A DNA stretch of 64,000 nt from Rhodocyclales bacterium GT-UBC (GTDB taxonomy: Bacteria > Pseudomonadota > Gammaproteobacteria > Burkholderiales > Rhodocyclaceae): contig QXPY01000002.1 in the NCBI GenBank assembly GCA_003583745.1, positions 390,436 to 454,435 on the forward strand. Direction: 5' to 3'. The notes under the pieces were generated by a model, which did not search any database, had not been told where the DNA came from, and was given only the letters and a program-made list of their open reading frames with translations. Below are positions 16,634-28,658 of the stretch, in pieces. Position 1 is the stretch's first letter, and each line of letters opens with the position of its first letter. Made by a program: the position numbers and the translations under genes.

Positions 16634-17254
16634 ATGTTGCCAGACCGCCTTATCGCCGCTTCAATCTGCAGTTTCGCCAAACTCTTCACCGGCGTGCGCG
16701 CCCGCTGGATTGGCGGTTTCCCCGACCAGCAGCAGCGGATCTACTTTGCCAACCATCGCAGCCACGGCGATTTCGTGCTGATCTGGGCCTCGCTGCCGGC
16801 GCGCCTGCGTCGCCTGACTCGACCGGTGGCCGGCGCCGACTACTGGCTGCAGGGCGGTTTGCGCCGTTTCCTGATCAACCGGGTATTTCGCGCCGTTCTG
16901 ATCGACCGCCTGGGCGGGCGTCGCGCCGATCCGATTGCCAAGATGGGAGACGCTCTGGACGCCGGCGAATCCTTGATCCTTTTTCCGGAAGGAACACGCA
17001 ATCTGGGTGATGGCTTGTTGCCCTTCAAGAGCGGACTCTATCACCTGGCCTGCAGCCATCCCGAAATAGAACTGGTCCCGGTCTGGATCGAAAACCTCGG
17101 CCGGGCCATGCCCAAAGGCAGCCTGATACCGCTTCCCCTGCTCTGCTCCCTGACCTTTGGCCGTCCGCTAACGATCGGGCCGGCGGAAAGCAAGGCAGAT
17201 TTCCTGGCCCGTGCCCGCCAGTCCCTGCTCGACCTGGCGCCCCCCGCTGATTGA
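16634..17254 (+). CDS. PlsC-like 1-acyl-glycerol-3-phosphate acyltransferase
   Basis: The 206-residue protein has the acyltransferase motif I ANHRSHGDF (HX4D), and motif III LILFPEGTRNLGDG followed by PFKSGLYHLA and the VPVWIEN strand. These enzymes acylate lysophosphatidic acid to phosphatidic acid. It has a hydrophobic N-terminal helix for membrane association. The ATG at 16634 is chosen because MLPDRLIAAS begins the conserved domain. It sits directly upstream of the CdsA-like gene, so it could feed it phosphatidate. It is somewhat shorter than canonical PlsC (about 245), which suggests a specialised paralogue. Confidence 0.85.
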   Translation: MLPDRLIAASICSFAKLFTGVRARWIGGFPDQQQRIYFANHRSHGDFVLIWASLPARLRRLTRPVAGADYWLQGGLRRFLINRVFRAVLIDRLGGRRADPIAKMGDALDAGESLILFPEGTRNLGDGLLPFKSGLYHLACSHPEIELVPVWIENLGRAMPKGSLIPLPLLCSLTFGRPLTIGPAESKADFLARARQSLLDLAPPAD

Positions 17255-17265
17255 CCTCATCGTCC

Positions 17266-18210
17266 ATGAATCCGACCCATACCCTGATCGCCCTCTTTTC
17301 CGGTGTCTTCGCCGTTCTCGCGCTGGCCAGCGGCATCGGCGCCTTCCTGCAATGGCGCCTTCCGGCCGGCCGGAACAGTCATGTCATCGACAACCTCAAT
17401 GCCCGCATCAAAGCGTGGTGGTGGATGATCGGCGCACTGGCACTGGCCTTTTGGGGCGGCAAACTGGGCGTCGTTGTCCTGTTCGCCTACATCTCCTTCC
17501 AGAGCCTGCGCGAATTCATTTCCGTCACCCATACCAGGATTGCCGATCACCGCGCCCTGCTCTGGTGCTTTTACTTTTTCCTGCCACTGCAGTATTGGCT
17601 GATCACGATCAATTGGTACGGCCTGTTTTCCATCCTGATCCCGGTCTACGCCTTCCTGCTGCTCCCCATCTCGGCTGCACTCGGCGCCGACACAACGCGC
17701 TTTCTAGAACGCGCCGCCAAAGTGCAGTGGGGTCTGATGATCTCCGTTTACTGCATTTCACACGTCCCGGCCTTGCTGACGCTGGAGATTCCCGGCTTTG
17801 CCGAACGTAACCTTCAATTGATCGTCTTCCTGGTGCTTACCGTGCAGTCGAGCGATGTCTTTCAATACGTCTGGGGAAAACTGCTCGGCAAGCGCAAACT
17901 CGCCCCCGAGATCTCTCCTTCCAAGACACTCGAAGGCCTGGTTGGCGGAGTATTGACCTCGACCGCCGTCGGTGCCGCGTTATGGTGGATTACGCCATTC
18001 GCAGCCTGGCAGGCTGCCGTGATCGCCCTGATCATCAACATGCTCGGCTTTTTTGGCGGTTTCGTGCTCTCCGCCATCAAACGCGATCGCGGCCTGAAGG
18101 ATTGGGGGGCCATGATCGAAGGCCACGGCGGCATGCTCGACCGGGTCGATTCGATCAGTTTCTCGGCCCCGATCTTTTTCCACCTTGTCCGCTATTGGTG
18201 GGTGCCTTGA
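17266..18210 (+). CDS. ynbB: CdsA-like phosphatidate cytidylyltransferase, YnbB-like
   Basis: The 314-residue membrane protein has about eight hydrophobic segments and a perfect phosphatidate cytidylyltransferase signature, [20 protein letters not shown] followed by GMLDRVDS. It should make CDP-diacylglycerol from CTP and phosphatidate. The N-terminal half differs from housekeeping CdsA and fits YnbB. A TTG at 17251 that overlaps the previous stop is an alternative start; I chose the first ATG. It ends the operon and converges on the hybrid kinase gene with a 19-bp overlap. Having a private cytidylyltransferase beside a private phosphatidyltransferase points to a dedicated lipid product. Confidence 0.87.
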   Translation: MNPTHTLIALFSGVFAVLALASGIGAFLQWRLPAGRNSHVIDNLNARIKAWWWMIGALALAFWGGKLGVVVLFAYISFQSLREFISVTHTRIADHRALLWCFYFFLPLQYWLITINWYGLFSILIPVYAFLLLPISAALGADTTRFLERAAKVQWGLMISVYCISHVPALLTLEIPGFAERNLQLIVFLVLTVQSSDVFQYVWGKLLGKRKLAPEISPSKTLEGLVGGVLTSTAVGAALWWITPFAAWQAAVIALIINMLGFFGGFVLSAIKRDRGLKDWGAMIEGHGGMLDRVDSISFSAPIFFHLVRYWWVP

Positions 18211-21200
18211 CCAGCTGAATGCCCGTTCGCCGCACCGACAGTCAGCCAGTGGAGGAGCCGCACATACAGGGCATCCGGATCGACCGGCTTGCCGATGTGG
18301 TCGTTCATGCCGGCTTCGAGGCAGATCTGCCGGTCCTCCTCGAAAGCGTTGGCAGTCATCGCCAGGATCGGCAGGTTTGCCTTGCCGGGTAGTTGCCGGA
18401 TCAATCGGGTTGCCTCCATGCCGCTCATCACCGGCATCTGCATATCCATCAGCAGGAGCGCGTATTTGCCGCCATGGGCAACCCGGTCTACTGCCTCGGC
18501 GCCATTGTCCGCCACCTCGACCTGCAAGCCTGCCAGGCCGAGCAACTCCTCGGCCACCTCCCGATTGATCAGTTCATCCTCGACGAGAAGGATGCGCGCC
18601 CCGCCAAAACGTTGGGCAATCAGCACCTCGGGCGCTGCGGAGGCGTCCCCCGCCGAATCGGCCGCATCGTCGTGTACGGGGCGTTCGAGGCGCACCGTCA
18701 TCCAGAAGGTACTGCCGCCCCCTTCCGTACTGATCGCCCCGACGTCGCCGCCCATCAACTGCGCCAAATGGCGGTTGATCGCCAAGCCCAAGCCGGTGCC
18801 GCCGTATTTCCGGGTCGTTGAATTGTCGGCCTGCATGAAGGCCTGGAACAAGCGTGCCAACTGCTCTTCGCTCATGCCGATCCCCTGATCGGTCACTTCG
18901 AAACGCACGGTAACGTTATGCCCGTCATCACGCTCGACGCCGGCGCGCAAACTGACCTCGCCCTGCTCGGAAAACTTGATCGCGTTGCCGACGAAATTGA
19001 GCAAGGCCTGACCAATCCGCACCGCATCGCCATTCAGTCGCAACGGCAGGTCCGGCGATACGCTGCAGGTCAGGCGCAGGCCCTTCGCCGCAGCCCGTTC
19101 CTCGAGCATGCTGACCGCCTGCCTGACCACGGCAGCCGGCGAAAACTCGCTATTCTCCAGAATCAGGCGCCCCGCCTCGATTTTCGACAAATCGAGGATG
19201 TCGTTGATGACGTTGAGCAGATGCCTGGCTGAGTAGCCGATCTTGTCGAGACGCTCCAAAGCTTTGGGGTCGCGGGCATCCTTGTGCATCAGATGGGCCA
19301 ATCCGATGATTGCGTTCATCGGCGTACGGATTTCATGACTCATATTGGCCAGGAAAGAACTCTTCGCCCGGCTTGCCGCTTCGGCGGCATCCTTGGCCTC
19401 AGCCAGTTCGGCCGTGCGCGACTGGACGAGCAACTCGAGATGCTCGCGGTAATGCTGCAATTCGGCCTCAGCCTGCCGGCGCGAGGTAATGTCGGTGGAA
19501 ATGCCGCACAGCGCATAGACCTTGCCCTCCTCGTCGCGCAGCGGAATCTTGACCGACAGGTAGGCGCTGGTGACCTGCCCATCGGCACTGGTATTCACCT
19601 CTTCGTCCGCCACCCGCTCGCCATGTTCGATCACGCGAACATCGTTGCGACGGATATTGGCTGCTGTCCGGGCATCGAAAAAGACATCGTCGAGTCGCCC
19701 GACGATGCCCTCGAGATCGCTCCCGAACAACTGGCAAACCCGCCGATTGGCGTATTGATATCGGTAGTCGGTGCCCTTGATGTAGATGAAGGCCTCAACG
19801 CTATCGAGGATGATGCCGAGCTTGTATTCGCTGGCGCGCAGGGCTTCTTCGGCCAACTTGCGCTCGGTGATGTCCTCCTTGACGGCCAGATACTGCAGTA
19901 CGCGACCGCTGTCGTCGGTAATCGGCGAGATCGAAGCGCGCTCCCAGAACAGGCTGCCATCCTTGCGCCGGTTGTGGAACTCGCCCTGCCAGGTCTGACC
20001 GGACTGGATGGTCCGCCACAGGGCCTCGTATTCGGCCTGGGTTTTCTCTCCGGAACTGAGGATGCTCGGCTTCTTGCCGAGCACTTCCGCAGCGCTATAA
20101 CCAGTAACCAACTCGAACTTCGGATTAACGTACTTGATCCCACCCTGCACATCGGTAATCTCGATCGATGCCGGACTCTGTTCGATCGCCCGGGACAATG
20201 TCTGCAAAGCCTCGGCCTGCTCGCGCAGGACTTTTTCATTGGCCAGGTTCTGCTGGTGATAGGCCAGGAACAGGCGCCTCGACCAGCGCGAATAGATCAG
20301 CGAACTGATCACCCCCAAGGCCAGCGCCACGATCGTGGCGATGATCAGATCCATCCAGCGTTGGCGTCCGCTTAGTTCGCGCTGGCGCGCCTCCTCGTTG
20401 AGGACGGACTGCCACTCGTCGTCAAAGACCGTCGCGATCAGCGTCCAACCCCAGGGCTCGACCGTCCGCACCAGGGCCATTTTCTGAACGCTCGTCCCGG
20501 ATGCCAGGTCGGGCCACTCGTAGCGGACAAAGCCACCTCCTTCCTTGGCCGCCGCCAGCAATTTAGCCATCGCTGCCCGGTATCCGCCCAGCAGGTCGCC
20601 CTGGCGATACCCTTCCAGGGCAGGACTGGCCGGCGTCAGCAGCAAACGCCCGGAACGGTCCACCACGCCAAAGTAGCCGCTCTGGCCGAAGCGCACGCTG
20701 CGCAGACGAGCCAACGCCTCTTTTTGCTGCTGCGCCTCCCAGTAATAGGTGTAGTCGCCGGCACCGATCAGCCAGTCGTAGGGCGCGAAATAACGAACGT
20801 AGGCAAGTTTTTCCGACATCTTTGCCGGCTCGTCCGGGCGGTACCAGCGATAGCTCGAGAAGCCCTCGCCGCGTGGCCGCCGCGCCGCATCGATCAAGCC
20901 GCGCATGATGAAATGGCCACGGTCATCCTGGTTGTCGAGGATGGTTCGCCCTTCAAGCTCAGGGGCCGTCGGCAGCAGGATGAACTGGCCCTGCATGTCG
21001 TCGATGAAGTAATAACCACGCCCATCGTAGAAGCGAGTCGGCCGCAATGCCTCGATGATCAGTCGGCGCACTTCGGCTGCCGGACGACGCCCCGATTCGC
21101 GGGCATAGATTGCCTCGACGATCTGGTAGGCAACATCGACCTGTTCGGTCAGGCTTCGCCGCAAGACGCTTTCGGTGCGCAAGCGGGTGTATTCGATGAA

Positions 21201-21407
21201 GCTGATCGCGCTGTCCATTTCGGACTGCAAGCGATTTTCCAGCTGGCGCCCAATCACGCTCTCGATGCGCGCCAATGAAGCCTGATGCTCGCGATACGAC
21301 TGCCACGAAAAAAAGCCGCCCAGCAATAAAGTCAGGACCGACATCGTGATCAGCGTACCGAGCAAATGAATGCGCGGAACAGTTTTTTCGTCAGCAGTCA
21401 GCCGCAC
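18192..21407 (-). CDS. Cache/PAS hybrid sensor histidine kinase
   Basis: The 1071-residue membrane sensor has a transmembrane helix near residues 14-34, two periplasmic Cache-type modules (about 40-190 and 200-335, with [18 protein letters not shown] and [17 protein letters not shown]), a second helix near 352-372, two PAS domains with PAC ends (about 400-650), a HisKA box with phospho-His in [14 protein letters not shown] near residue 690, an ATPase with [16 protein letters not shown] and GGTGLGLAI, and a receiver whose phospho-Asp is in [13 protein letters not shown] near 987. It senses a small extracellular ligand and starts a phosphorelay; no partner is adjacent. The start is a GTG at 21407. 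Confidence 0.9.
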   Translation of the reverse strand: MRLTADEKTVPRIHLLGTLITMSVLTLLLGGFFSWQSYREHQASLARIESVIGRQLENRLQSEMDSAISFIEYTRLRTESVLRRSLTEQVDVAYQIVEAIYARESGRRPAAEVRRLIIEALRPTRFYDGRGYYFIDDMQGQFILLPTAPELEGRTILDNQDDRGHFIMRGLIDAARRPRGEGFSSYRWYRPDEPAKMSEKLAYVRYFAPYDWLIGAGDYTYYWEAQQQKEALARLRSVRFGQSGYFGVVDRSGRLLLTPASPALEGYRQGDLLGGYRAAMAKLLAAAKEGGGFVRYEWPDLASGTSVQKMALVRTVEPWGWTLIATVFDDEWQSVLNEEARQRELSGRQRWMDLIIATIVALALGVISSLIYSRWSRRLFLAYHQQNLANEKVLREQAEALQTLSRAIEQSPASIEITDVQGGIKYVNPKFELVTGYSAAEVLGKKPSILSSGEKTQAEYEALWRTIQSGQTWQGEFHNRRKDGSLFWERASISPITDDSGRVLQYLAVKEDITERKLAEEALRASEYKLGIILDSVEAFIYIKGTDYRYQYANRRVCQLFGSDLEGIVGRLDDVFFDARTAANIRRNDVRVIEHGERVADEEVNTSADGQVTSAYLSVKIPLRDEEGKVYALCGISTDITSRRQAEAELQHYREHLELLVQSRTAELAEAKDAAEAASRAKSSFLANMSHEIRTPMNAIIGLAHLMHKDARDPKALERLDKIGYSARHLLNVINDILDLSKIEAGRLILENSEFSPAAVVRQAVSMLEERAAAKGLRLTCSVSPDLPLRLNGDAVRIGQALLNFVGNAIKFSEQGEVSLRAGVERDDGHNVTVRFEVTDQGIGMSEEQLARLFQAFMQADNSTTRKYGGTGLGLAINRHLAQLMGGDVGAISTEGGGSTFWMTVRLERPVHDDAADSAGDASAAPEVLIAQRFGGARILLVEDELINREVAEELLGLAGLQVEVADNGAEAVDRVAHGGKYALLLMDMQMPVMSGMEATRLIRQLPGKANLPILAMTANAFEEDRQICLEAGMNDHIGKPVDPDALYVRLLHWLTVGAANGHSAGQGTHQ

Positions 21408-21665
21408 GCTTTTTCACCTGGTTGCTCGGGCAGGAAGAAAGGATGACGCCGATTGTAGTCAGTTGCCGAGCCCGAGCACAGCACGTTTTTTTGCTGCGTA
21501 GTCCCCGAAAACCCTTGCAGGACAAGAGAATTAGTCCATTGACATCCCGCGCACCCGGGTTGTCCGACGAGGACTGGCATGCCGGCGTGCCCGTGCCCCT
21601 CGGCAGCATTGCCATCGCGGACGGCCATGAGAGCGGCCGCCCTCATGGCCGTCCGACGCTTGCGC

Positions 21666-23834
21666 CTATTTGCCGCGAATGTGGAACCGGCCGACCAGTG
21701 CGAGCAGGTTGGCCGCTTGCTCGCGCAGCACGACCGACGCCTGGGCACAGATTTCGGCATCACTGCTATTCCGATTGGTGACGCCATCGATTTCGCCCAG
21801 ACCGATCGCCACTTCGGAAAAGCCAGATACCTGCTCTTGCGACGCCAGGGATATTTCTGAGAGCAAGCTGGAAACCTGATTGGTTGAATGGACGATTTCA
21901 CTCAAGGCGGCCGCCGTCGTATCGGCAATCGTCGCCCCCCGCCGGGTTTTTTCGGCCGAACCGGAAATCAGGCAGGACGCCCGCTTGGCCGCTTCCGCGC
22001 TGCGCGTAGCCAGATTGCGAACTTCGTCGGCAACGACGGCAAAGCCACGCCCGTGCTCGCCGGCACGTGCCGCCTCGATCGCCGCATTCAGTGCAAGGAG
22101 ATTGGTTTGAGTCGTGATTTCGTCGATCACGCGGATGATTTCATTGATGCTGACCCCGGCCTGTTCGATCTCGCCCATCGCCAGCACCATTTCATTCATG
22201 TGCGTACTGGCCGTGACCGCCACCGTCTGCGCCGCTTTCGACAAGCTGTCCGCCTGGCTGGCATTGTCCGCATTGTCCCGCGTCGCGGTCGTCATCTGAT
22301 GGACGGCGGCGCCAATCTGGGTGACCGAAGAAGCCGACTTGGCTGCGCCGGACGACAAGCCGTTGCTCAATTCCGATACCTGCTCCGAACTGGCGGTGAT
22401 TTCCCGCGCGCCGCTCTGCAACTGGCCCACGACATCATTGAGGTTGTCGAGCATGCGCCGCAGAGCCATCCCCAACAGGTCCTTGTCCGAAGCCAGATCG
22501 ATCCGGATATCGAGATCACCCTGAGAAATCCGTTCGGCAATATCCGCCCGTGCCTGCAGCCGGGCGGCCATGTCGTTCAAGGCCATGCCAAGACGCCCCA
22601 CCTCATCCTCGGTCGCAATCTCGACGCGCTGCGAGAAATCGCCTTGGCGGATCGTGTTCGCCAAGCCTTCGGCTTCGCGAACCGGACGTGCCAGAGTAGC
22701 GGCGGCAAACCACAGGAAGGTGGTTCCCCCCAAGGCCACCAGCAAACCCACCACGACCTGCCAGACGGTAGCCGCGCCCGAGCGGCCGGCCAGATCCTTA
22801 TCCAGCGCGTAGGCATCGGCCAGCACCACGTCCTTGCCGACCTTGATCAGCACGGCCCAGGGTTTGCCTGTCCGACCAAGATGAATCGGTGCCAAAACAG
22901 TGATCAGCCCGCTCGCCTCATCCAGTCTTGCCTCCGATTTGCCAGCCTTGATATCAGCCAGCAGCGCCGAAACATCCTTGTCCGGCGTCGATGCCTGAAG
23001 CGGCTTGCCAATCATCTCGGGCTTTTCGCTGTCGGCAACGATGAGCCCCATGTTACTGATGATCAGCACCTCCGCCTTGCCCTCGAACAAGCCCCGATCT
23101 GCCTGCTGGGAAAGGGCCTGCACGAAATCGAGGTTGTAGTCGGTGCCGGCGACCCCGAGAAACTTGCCGTTCACGGTGATCGGCACCGACAGCGTGGTCA
23201 GCCAGACTTGCGTTCCCTGGACGATATAAGGAAACGGATCGAGCACGCTTTCGGTATTGGTTTCGCGCGGGCCGATGTACCAGCCTCCCTTCAAAACCCC
23301 ATTCGGATGTTTATCCAGGGTGTCGTACTCGACCAGCGGCTGAACTGCGATCTTGCCTTTGGCATCGCGATTCCAGTACGGCGTGAACCGACCTGTTTTC
23401 TCGTTGTTTCCTGCCAGTCCGGTGCGAAATTGCTCATCGTGCCCATCCAGCGCGTTCGCCTCCCAGCAGGAATAGGTCCCGTTGAAATCCGGATTGTTTT
23501 TCAGGACATTGAGCAGCACGGCATTGATCTGATTGCGCCCCAGACTCAAGCCGTTTTCCTTTTTCCCCAATTCGAAGACATGCGCCATGGTCCGGGCTGC
23601 ATCCAACGCCACATCGAACTTGGCCTGAATGATGCCCGCCTGCGTTCCGGCTACCCCCTTGAGATTCGCCAGCGTACTCTCCTTGACCAGCCCGCTGACG
23701 CGTTCGCTCACCAACTGCTGGGTATCGCGCGCCGAATACACCCCGAAACCGACTGTCGACACAACGGACGCGACCAAACACGCTCCCGCTACAGCCGAAA
23801 TGCGATGCTGTATTGATTTGAACCTGATTGCCAT
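21666..23834 (-). CDS. Methyl-accepting chemotaxis protein with dCache sensor
   Basis: The 722-residue chemoreceptor has transmembrane segments near 15-35 and 365-385 flanking a double-Cache periplasmic domain of about 330 residues, a HAMP region ([19 protein letters not shown]), and a cytoplasmic signalling hairpin with the conserved tip [20 protein letters not shown] and [15 protein letters not shown]. It controls CheA and thereby swimming. No C-terminal CheR/CheB-binding pentapeptide is present (it ends FHIRGK). The ATG is preceded by AAGGGGA. A cysteine in KRASCLI, just after the tip on the descending helix, is unusual. The upstream spacer contains an odd hairpin with a T-run on the opposite strand. 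Confidence 0.92.
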   Translation of the reverse strand: MAIRFKSIQHRISAVAGACLVASVVSTVGFGVYSARDTQQLVSERVSGLVKESTLANLKGVAGTQAGIIQAKFDVALDAARTMAHVFELGKKENGLSLGRNQINAVLLNVLKNNPDFNGTYSCWEANALDGHDEQFRTGLAGNNEKTGRFTPYWNRDAKGKIAVQPLVEYDTLDKHPNGVLKGGWYIGPRETNTESVLDPFPYIVQGTQVWLTTLSVPITVNGKFLGVAGTDYNLDFVQALSQQADRGLFEGKAEVLIISNMGLIVADSEKPEMIGKPLQASTPDKDVSALLADIKAGKSEARLDEASGLITVLAPIHLGRTGKPWAVLIKVGKDVVLADAYALDKDLAGRSGAATVWQVVVGLLVALGGTTFLWFAAATLARPVREAEGLANTIRQGDFSQRVEIATEDEVGRLGMALNDMAARLQARADIAERISQGDLDIRIDLASDKDLLGMALRRMLDNLNDVVGQLQSGAREITASSEQVSELSNGLSSGAAKSASSVTQIGAAVHQMTTATRDNADNASQADSLSKAAQTVAVTASTHMNEMVLAMGEIEQAGVSINEIIRVIDEITTQTNLLALNAAIEAARAGEHGRGFAVVADEVRNLATRSAEAAKRASCLISGSAEKTRRGATIADTTAAALSEIVHSTNQVSSLLSEISLASQEQVSGFSEVAIGLGEIDGVTNRNSSDAEICAQASVVLREQAANLLALVGRFHIRGK

Positions 23835-23910
23835 GACTTTTCCCCTTAAGCGCTTACTTGCAATATCAACCTGTGTGCCGCAGCAGTCTGTTCAAATTCA
23901 GCGCAGCACC

Positions 23911-23931
23911 GCTCCAAAATGGAGCATTTTT
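23911..23931 (+). other. Orphan terminator-like hairpin in the chemoreceptor promoter region
   Basis: GCTCCA and TGGAGC pair around an AAA loop and are followed by ATTTTTT. On the plus strand this has terminator form but no plus-strand gene precedes it, since the upstream gene is the minus-strand chemoreceptor. It may end a small RNA or be an operator. Confidence 0.4.
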
Positions 23932-24046
23932 TAAATTTTTATGACTTTTGTGATTAATATTGAATTGGCAGCAAAAGCAATGCCAGGCTTAATGGTTTGC
24001 CAAAAGACACGAAATCCCGCTATCGCCGACGCCCTTTCGCCAAGGC

Positions 24047-24076
24047 AAAAAAATGGCGGGGCACCCGCGCCCCGCC
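24047..24076 (-). terminator. Intrinsic terminator of icmF
   Basis: On the minus strand GGCGGGGC pairs with GCCCCGCC around a six-base loop and is followed by ATTTTTTT. It lies about 55 bp after the icmF stop. Confidence 0.85.
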
Positions 24077-24130
24077 TTGAGTCGTCTCGCCGCCTTCCCC
24101 GACAGGGAAAGCTGGCCCGGCCATATCGGC

Positions 24131-27100
24131 TTACATCGAACGCCGGTACTGGCCGCCGACTTCGTACAGCGCCGAGCTGATCTGGCCGAGCGAGCAGACC
24201 TTCACGGCATCGACCAGCACGGCAAAGACGTTACCGTCTTCGATCACCGTCTGCTTGAGCTTTTCCAGCATGGCCGGGGCCTGGGCGGCATGGCGGGTCT
24301 GGAAGTCGCGCAGGCGCTTGATCTGCGACTGCTTTTCTTCATCGCTCGAGCGGGCCAGCTCGATCTCCTGCTGGGCCATACCCTTCGGATTGAGGAAGGT
24401 ATTGACGCCGATGATCGGGTAGGAGCCGTCGTGTTTCATGTGCTCGTAGTGCATCGACTCTTCCTGGATCTTGCCGCGTTGATAGCCGGTTTCCATGGCG
24501 CCAAGCACGCCGCCGCGCGAGGCGATGGCTTCGAATTCCTTCAACACCGCCTCTTCGACCAGATCGGTCAGTTCGTCGATGATGAAGGCCCCCTGGTTCG
24601 GGTTCTCGTTCTTGGCGACGCCCCACTCGCGATTGATGATCAGCTGGATGGCCATGGCGCGACGGACGGACTCCTCGGTCGGCGTCGTGATCGCCTCGTC
24701 GTAAGCGTTGGTGTGCAGCGAGTTGCAGTTGTCGTAGATGGCGATCAGCGCCTGCAGCGTGGTGCGGATGTCGTTGAAGTCCATTTCCTGGGCGTGCAGC
24801 GAGCGGCCGGAAGTCTGGATGTGGTACTTCAGCTTCTGGCTGCGCTCGTTGGCGCCGTACTTGTTCTTCATCGCGACCGCCCAGATGCGGCGGGCGACGC
24901 GGCCGATCACCGAGTATTCCGGGTCCATGCCGTTGCTGAAGAAGAAGGACAGATTGGGCGCGAAATCGTCGATGTGCATGCCGCGCGCCAGGTAGCTTTC
25001 GACGTAGGTGAAGCCGTTAGACAGCGTAAAGGCGAGCTGGCTGATCGGGTTGGCCCCGGCTTCGGCGATGTGATAGCCGGAGATCGACACCGAGTAGAAG
25101 TTCTGCACCTGGTTATGGACGAAGAATTCCTGGATGTCGCCCATCATCTTCAGCGCGAACTCGGTCGAGAAGATGCAGGTGTTCTGGCCCTGGTCTTCCT
25201 TCAGGATGTCGGCCTGGACGGTGCCGCGCACCGTCTTCAGCACCCATTCGCGGATCTTCTCGGCTTCGTCCTCGGTCGGCTCGCGACCGTTGTCGGCCTT
25301 GAACTTGGCCAGTTGCTGGTCGATCGCGGTATTGAAGAAACAGGCCAGGATGATCGGCGCCGGGCCGTTGATGGTCATCGATACCGAGGTGGTCGGGCAG
25401 ACCAGGTCGAAACCGTCGTAGAGCACCTTCATGTCGTCCAGCGTGGCGATCGAGACGCCGGAGTTGCCGATCTTGCCGTAGATGTCCGGACGCTCGTCCG
25501 GGTCGCAGCCGTACAGCGTCACCGAGTCGAAAGCGGTCGACAGGCGATGCGCCGGCATCCCTTCGGAAACGCGCTTGAAGCGGCGGTTGGTGCGGAAGGC
25601 ATCGCCTTCGCCGGCGAACATGCGGGTCGGGTCTTCGCCCTCGCGCTTGAAGGCGAAGACGCCGGCGGTGTAGGGGAAGGAACCCGGTACGTTCTCTCGC
25701 ATCAGGAAGCGCAGGGTTTCGCCGTCATCGCCGAACTTGGGCAGGATGACCTTCTTGATCTTGGTGCCGGACAGCGATTCGGAAACCAGCTTGGTACGGA
25801 TTTCCTTGTCGCGAATTTTCACCACGTATTCGTCTCCGGCATAAGCCTTTTGCGTTTCCGGCCACATGTCGAGCAGCTTCTTGGCCTTCGGATCCTGCTG
25901 GCTGTCCTTGAAGGCCTGCAATTCGTCAAAGTCGGCGACGTTCTTGTCGCAGCCGGCAAAAATCTGTTTCGAGATGCGCAGCGACTGGCGTTCGCGGGCA
26001 ATCTTCACCTGCTCTTCGGTATGGGCGTGGTAACCACGGACGGTGTCGGCAATTTCGGCCAGGTAGCGCACGCGCTGGGCCGGCACGATGGCGCGCTGGC
26101 TCGACGACTGCTTGACGGTGACCAGCGGCAGCTTGCCCTGGGCCAGCTTCAGCCCCTTTTCGGAAAGGGCCGGCACCAGGGCCTGGTACAGCGCGGTGAC
26201 GCCGTCGTCGTTGAAGCGGGCGGCCTGGGTACCGAATACCGGCATGTCGTCGGTCGGCGTCGTGAACAACTCGCGATTGCGCTGGTACTGCTTGCGCACG
26301 TCGCGCAGCGCATCCTCGGCGCCCTTGCGGTCGAACTTGTTGATCGCCACGAAATCGGCAAAGTCGAGCATGTCGATCTTTTCCAGTTGCGAGGCGGCAC
26401 CGAACTCCGGCGTCATCACATACAGCGACAGATCGACGTAGGGCACGATCGCGGCATTGCCCTGGCCGATGCCGGAAGTCTCGACGATGACCAGGTCGAA
26501 GCCGGCCAGTTTGCAGGCGGCAATCACCTCGGGCAGCGCGGCGGAGATTTCCGAGCCGGTATCGCGGGTGGCCAGCGAACGCATGAAAATGTTCGGATGC
26601 TCGATGGCATTCATCCGGATGCGGTCGCCAAGCAGGGCACCACCGGTGCGCTTGCGCGACGGATCGATCGAAACCAGACCGATCTTGACCGTATCGCCCT
26701 GGTCGAGACGGAAACGACGCACGATCTCGTCGGTCAGCGACGACTTGCCGGCGCCGCCCGTGCCGGTAATGCCCAGCACCGGCACATTCAGCGCGGCGGC
26801 GGCCTTGAGCAGCGGCTCTTTGAGGGCCGGTGCATCGCCGTTTTCAAGCAGGGTGATCAGGCGGGCGAGCAGGCGTTTGTCGCCGGCCTGCAAGCCGGCC
26901 AGGGCCTGCTCGGCGCTCGGGATGCCATCGTCGGCCAAGTCGAAGTCGGATTTCTCGACCACCTCGTTGATCATGCCCTGCAAGCCCATATGAACGCCGT
27001 CTTCCGGCGCGTAGATGCGGGTCACGCCGTATTCGTGCAGCTCCTTGATTTCCGAGGGCACGATGACGCCGCCACCGCCGCCGAAGACCTTGATCTTCTC

Positions 27101-27394
27101 GCCGCCATTGGCCTTGAGCAGGTCGATCATGTACTTGAAGAACTCGACGTGGCCGCCCTGGTAGCTGGTGATGGCGATGCCCTGCACGTCTTCCTGCAAG
27201 GCGGCATTGACGATCTCCTGCACCGAACGGTTATGGCCGAGGTGGATGACCTCGGAACCGGTCGATTGCAGGATGCGGCGCATGATGTTGATCGAGGCGT
27301 CGTGACCGTCGAACAGCGAGGCCGCCGTGACGAAACGTACCTTGTGCTTCGGCTTGTACGGGGACAATTTCTTGGCAACGGAAAGATCGGTCAT
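24131..27394 (-). CDS. icmF: Fused isobutyryl-CoA mutase (IcmF)
   Basis: The 1087-residue fusion interconverts isobutyryl-CoA and butyryl-CoA (or similar branched/linear acyl-CoAs) with adenosylcobalamin. The order is a B12 domain ([15 protein letters not shown], base-off His; GGGGGVI), a MeaB-like G-protein with Walker [24 protein letters not shown] and NKFD, and the mutase TIM barrel with [18 protein letters not shown] and [13 protein letters not shown]. This single-chain arrangement is diagnostic of IcmF. The in-frame extension upstream has no homology, so I start at ATG 27394, preceded by GAGG. It is divergent from an AraC-type regulator, which may control it. Confidence 0.95.
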   Translation of the reverse strand: MTDLSVAKKLSPYKPKHKVRFVTAASLFDGHDASINIMRRILQSTGSEVIHLGHNRSVQEIVNAALQEDVQGIAITSYQGGHVEFFKYMIDLLKANGGEKIKVFGGGGGVIVPSEIKELHEYGVTRIYAPEDGVHMGLQGMINEVVEKSDFDLADDGIPSAEQALAGLQAGDKRLLARLITLLENGDAPALKEPLLKAAAALNVPVLGITGTGGAGKSSLTDEIVRRFRLDQGDTVKIGLVSIDPSRKRTGGALLGDRIRMNAIEHPNIFMRSLATRDTGSEISAALPEVIAACKLAGFDLVIVETSGIGQGNAAIVPYVDLSLYVMTPEFGAASQLEKIDMLDFADFVAINKFDRKGAEDALRDVRKQYQRNRELFTTPTDDMPVFGTQAARFNDDGVTALYQALVPALSEKGLKLAQGKLPLVTVKQSSSQRAIVPAQRVRYLAEIADTVRGYHAHTEEQVKIARERQSLRISKQIFAGCDKNVADFDELQAFKDSQQDPKAKKLLDMWPETQKAYAGDEYVVKIRDKEIRTKLVSESLSGTKIKKVILPKFGDDGETLRFLMRENVPGSFPYTAGVFAFKREGEDPTRMFAGEGDAFRTNRRFKRVSEGMPAHRLSTAFDSVTLYGCDPDERPDIYGKIGNSGVSIATLDDMKVLYDGFDLVCPTTSVSMTINGPAPIILACFFNTAIDQQLAKFKADNGREPTEDEAEKIREWVLKTVRGTVQADILKEDQGQNTCIFSTEFALKMMGDIQEFFVHNQVQNFYSVSISGYHIAEAGANPISQLAFTLSNGFTYVESYLARGMHIDDFAPNLSFFFSNGMDPEYSVIGRVARRIWAVAMKNKYGANERSQKLKYHIQTSGRSLHAQEMDFNDIRTTLQALIAIYDNCNSLHTNAYDEAITTPTEESVRRAMAIQLIINREWGVAKNENPNQGAFIIDELTDLVEEAVLKEFEAIASRGGVLGAMETGYQRGKIQEESMHYEHMKHDGSYPIIGVNTFLNPKGMAQQEIELARSSDEEKQSQIKRLRDFQTRHAAQAPAMLEKLKQTVIEDGNVFAVLVDAVKVCSLGQISSALYEVGGQYRRSM

Positions 27395-27488
27395 GGCGAC
27401 TGCCTCAACAAAAAGTTGGAAAGGCGCCCATGGTATGCCGCCGGACGAGACGTGCCATTGTCCTGCCTGACGACAATCGTGCAAATTC

Positions 27489-27510
27489 CGCCAAGGTGAT
27501 AAGCTTGGCG
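27489..27510. promoter_or_regulatory. Inverted repeat between icmF and the AraC-type gene
   Basis: CGCCAAG and CTTGGCG form a perfect seven-base inverted repeat separated by eight bases, 26 bp upstream of the AraC-type start. A second pair, ATTGTC/GACAAT, lies about 20 bp further toward icmF. Either may be an operator in this divergent control region. Confidence 0.4.
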
Positions 27511-27535
27511 AAACCGACTCCCCAAAGCCCGCTGA

Positions 27536-28603
27536 ATGCTGCATCGCACCATCCACCCGACGCCACCCCGTACGCAAGCGACTGTTGCAATGGGATTTGT
27601 CACCGGCATGCTGGCCGGGCTGGGCCGCCGCGGCATCGACCCGGCCTCGCTCCTGAGTAGAACCGGCATCGATATTGCAGACTCCGCCAACCGGATTCCG
27701 ATCGACCGTTATGCCGCGCTCTACAACGCACTGAACCGCCAGCTCGACGACGAAGGCTTCGGCCTGTTCTCGCAGCCGATGCGGACCGGCAGTTTCGAAT
27801 TCCTCTGCCGCGGCTGCCTGAGCGCCCCGACCCTGGCCGAAGCCCTGGCCCGGGCCAGCCGTTTCCTGCATATCGTGCTGCCCGACCTGGCAGTCCATAT
27901 CCGCCGCGCCCACGGCCAGGCCGAGCTGGTGATCAGCGAAAGCCGGCGCCTGGCCGAGCAGCCGGACGACGCCGGCCGCGTCTTCGCCTTCGAATGGCTG
28001 CTCCGCCTGCTGCACGGGCTGGCCTGCTGGCTGGCCGGACGCGGCATCGCGCTCGATAGCGTCATCTTTCCCTACCGGCGCCCGGCCCACTCAGCCGACT
28101 ACGCATTGATCTTCACCGAGGACTCGCGTTTTGCGCCGACCGTGCCGGGCGGCAACGGTACCCTGGTCGCCAGTTTCAACGCCAACCTGCTCGACCTGCC
28201 GATCCGCCGCGACGAGGCGGCGCTGACCGCCTTTCTCGTCGGTGCGCCAGGCAAAATCACGACGCTTTACCGGCGCGACCGCGAGATGGTGACCCGCATC
28301 CGCGACCTGCTGCGCACCGCCCTGCCCGACTCGCCCAGCCTGGATGCAATTGCCGACCGGCTGCACCTCTCGCCGCGCACGCTGCACCGGCGACTGGAAG
28401 AAGAAGGGTCGAGTTTCCGGGCAATCAAGGATGCCTTGCGCCGCGACATGGCGCTGGCCCGGCTGGCCAAGAGCCGGGACTCGGTCGCCCAGGTCGCCGC
28501 CGATCTGGGCTATGCCGACACCTCGGCCTTCTACCGCGCCTTCGTCGATTGGACCGGCATGGCCCCCCTGCACTATCGCCAGCGCCTGAGCCGGAACGAT
28601 TGA
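27536..28603 (+). CDS. AraC-family regulator, OruR/ArgR-like (Arabinose_bd type)
   Basis: The 355-residue protein has the long N-terminal domain of the OruR/MmsR-like AraC group ([22 protein letters not shown]) and a C-terminal double HTH with [20 protein letters not shown] and [20 protein letters not shown]. It is cytoplasmic and probably binds a small catabolite. Divergent orientation to icmF across a 141-bp region with inverted repeats makes icmF the prime target. The length matches the family (about 335-350). Confidence 0.88.
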   Translation: MLHRTIHPTPPRTQATVAMGFVTGMLAGLGRRGIDPASLLSRTGIDIADSANRIPIDRYAALYNALNRQLDDEGFGLFSQPMRTGSFEFLCRGCLSAPTLAEALARASRFLHIVLPDLAVHIRRAHGQAELVISESRRLAEQPDDAGRVFAFEWLLRLLHGLACWLAGRGIALDSVIFPYRRPAHSADYALIFTEDSRFAPTVPGGNGTLVASFNANLLDLPIRRDEAALTAFLVGAPGKITTLYRRDREMVTRIRDLLRTALPDSPSLDAIADRLHLSPRTLHRRLEEEGSSFRAIKDALRRDMALARLAKSRDSVAQVAADLGYADTSAFYRAFVDWTGMAPLHYRQRLSRND

Positions 28604-28658
28604 TTGGCAAGGCCGGCGAAGGCGGCTACCCTTGAGCCTCCCGCAACCGGAGTCCGCC

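Noticed and set aside
23847..23856. TAAGCGCTTA palindrome near the chemoreceptor start
   Set aside because: Ten bases are too short to exclude chance and it overlaps the ribosome-site region.
24053..27499. A 1148-residue open frame on the plus strand
   Set aside because: It is the reverse complement of icmF and has no recognisable domain.
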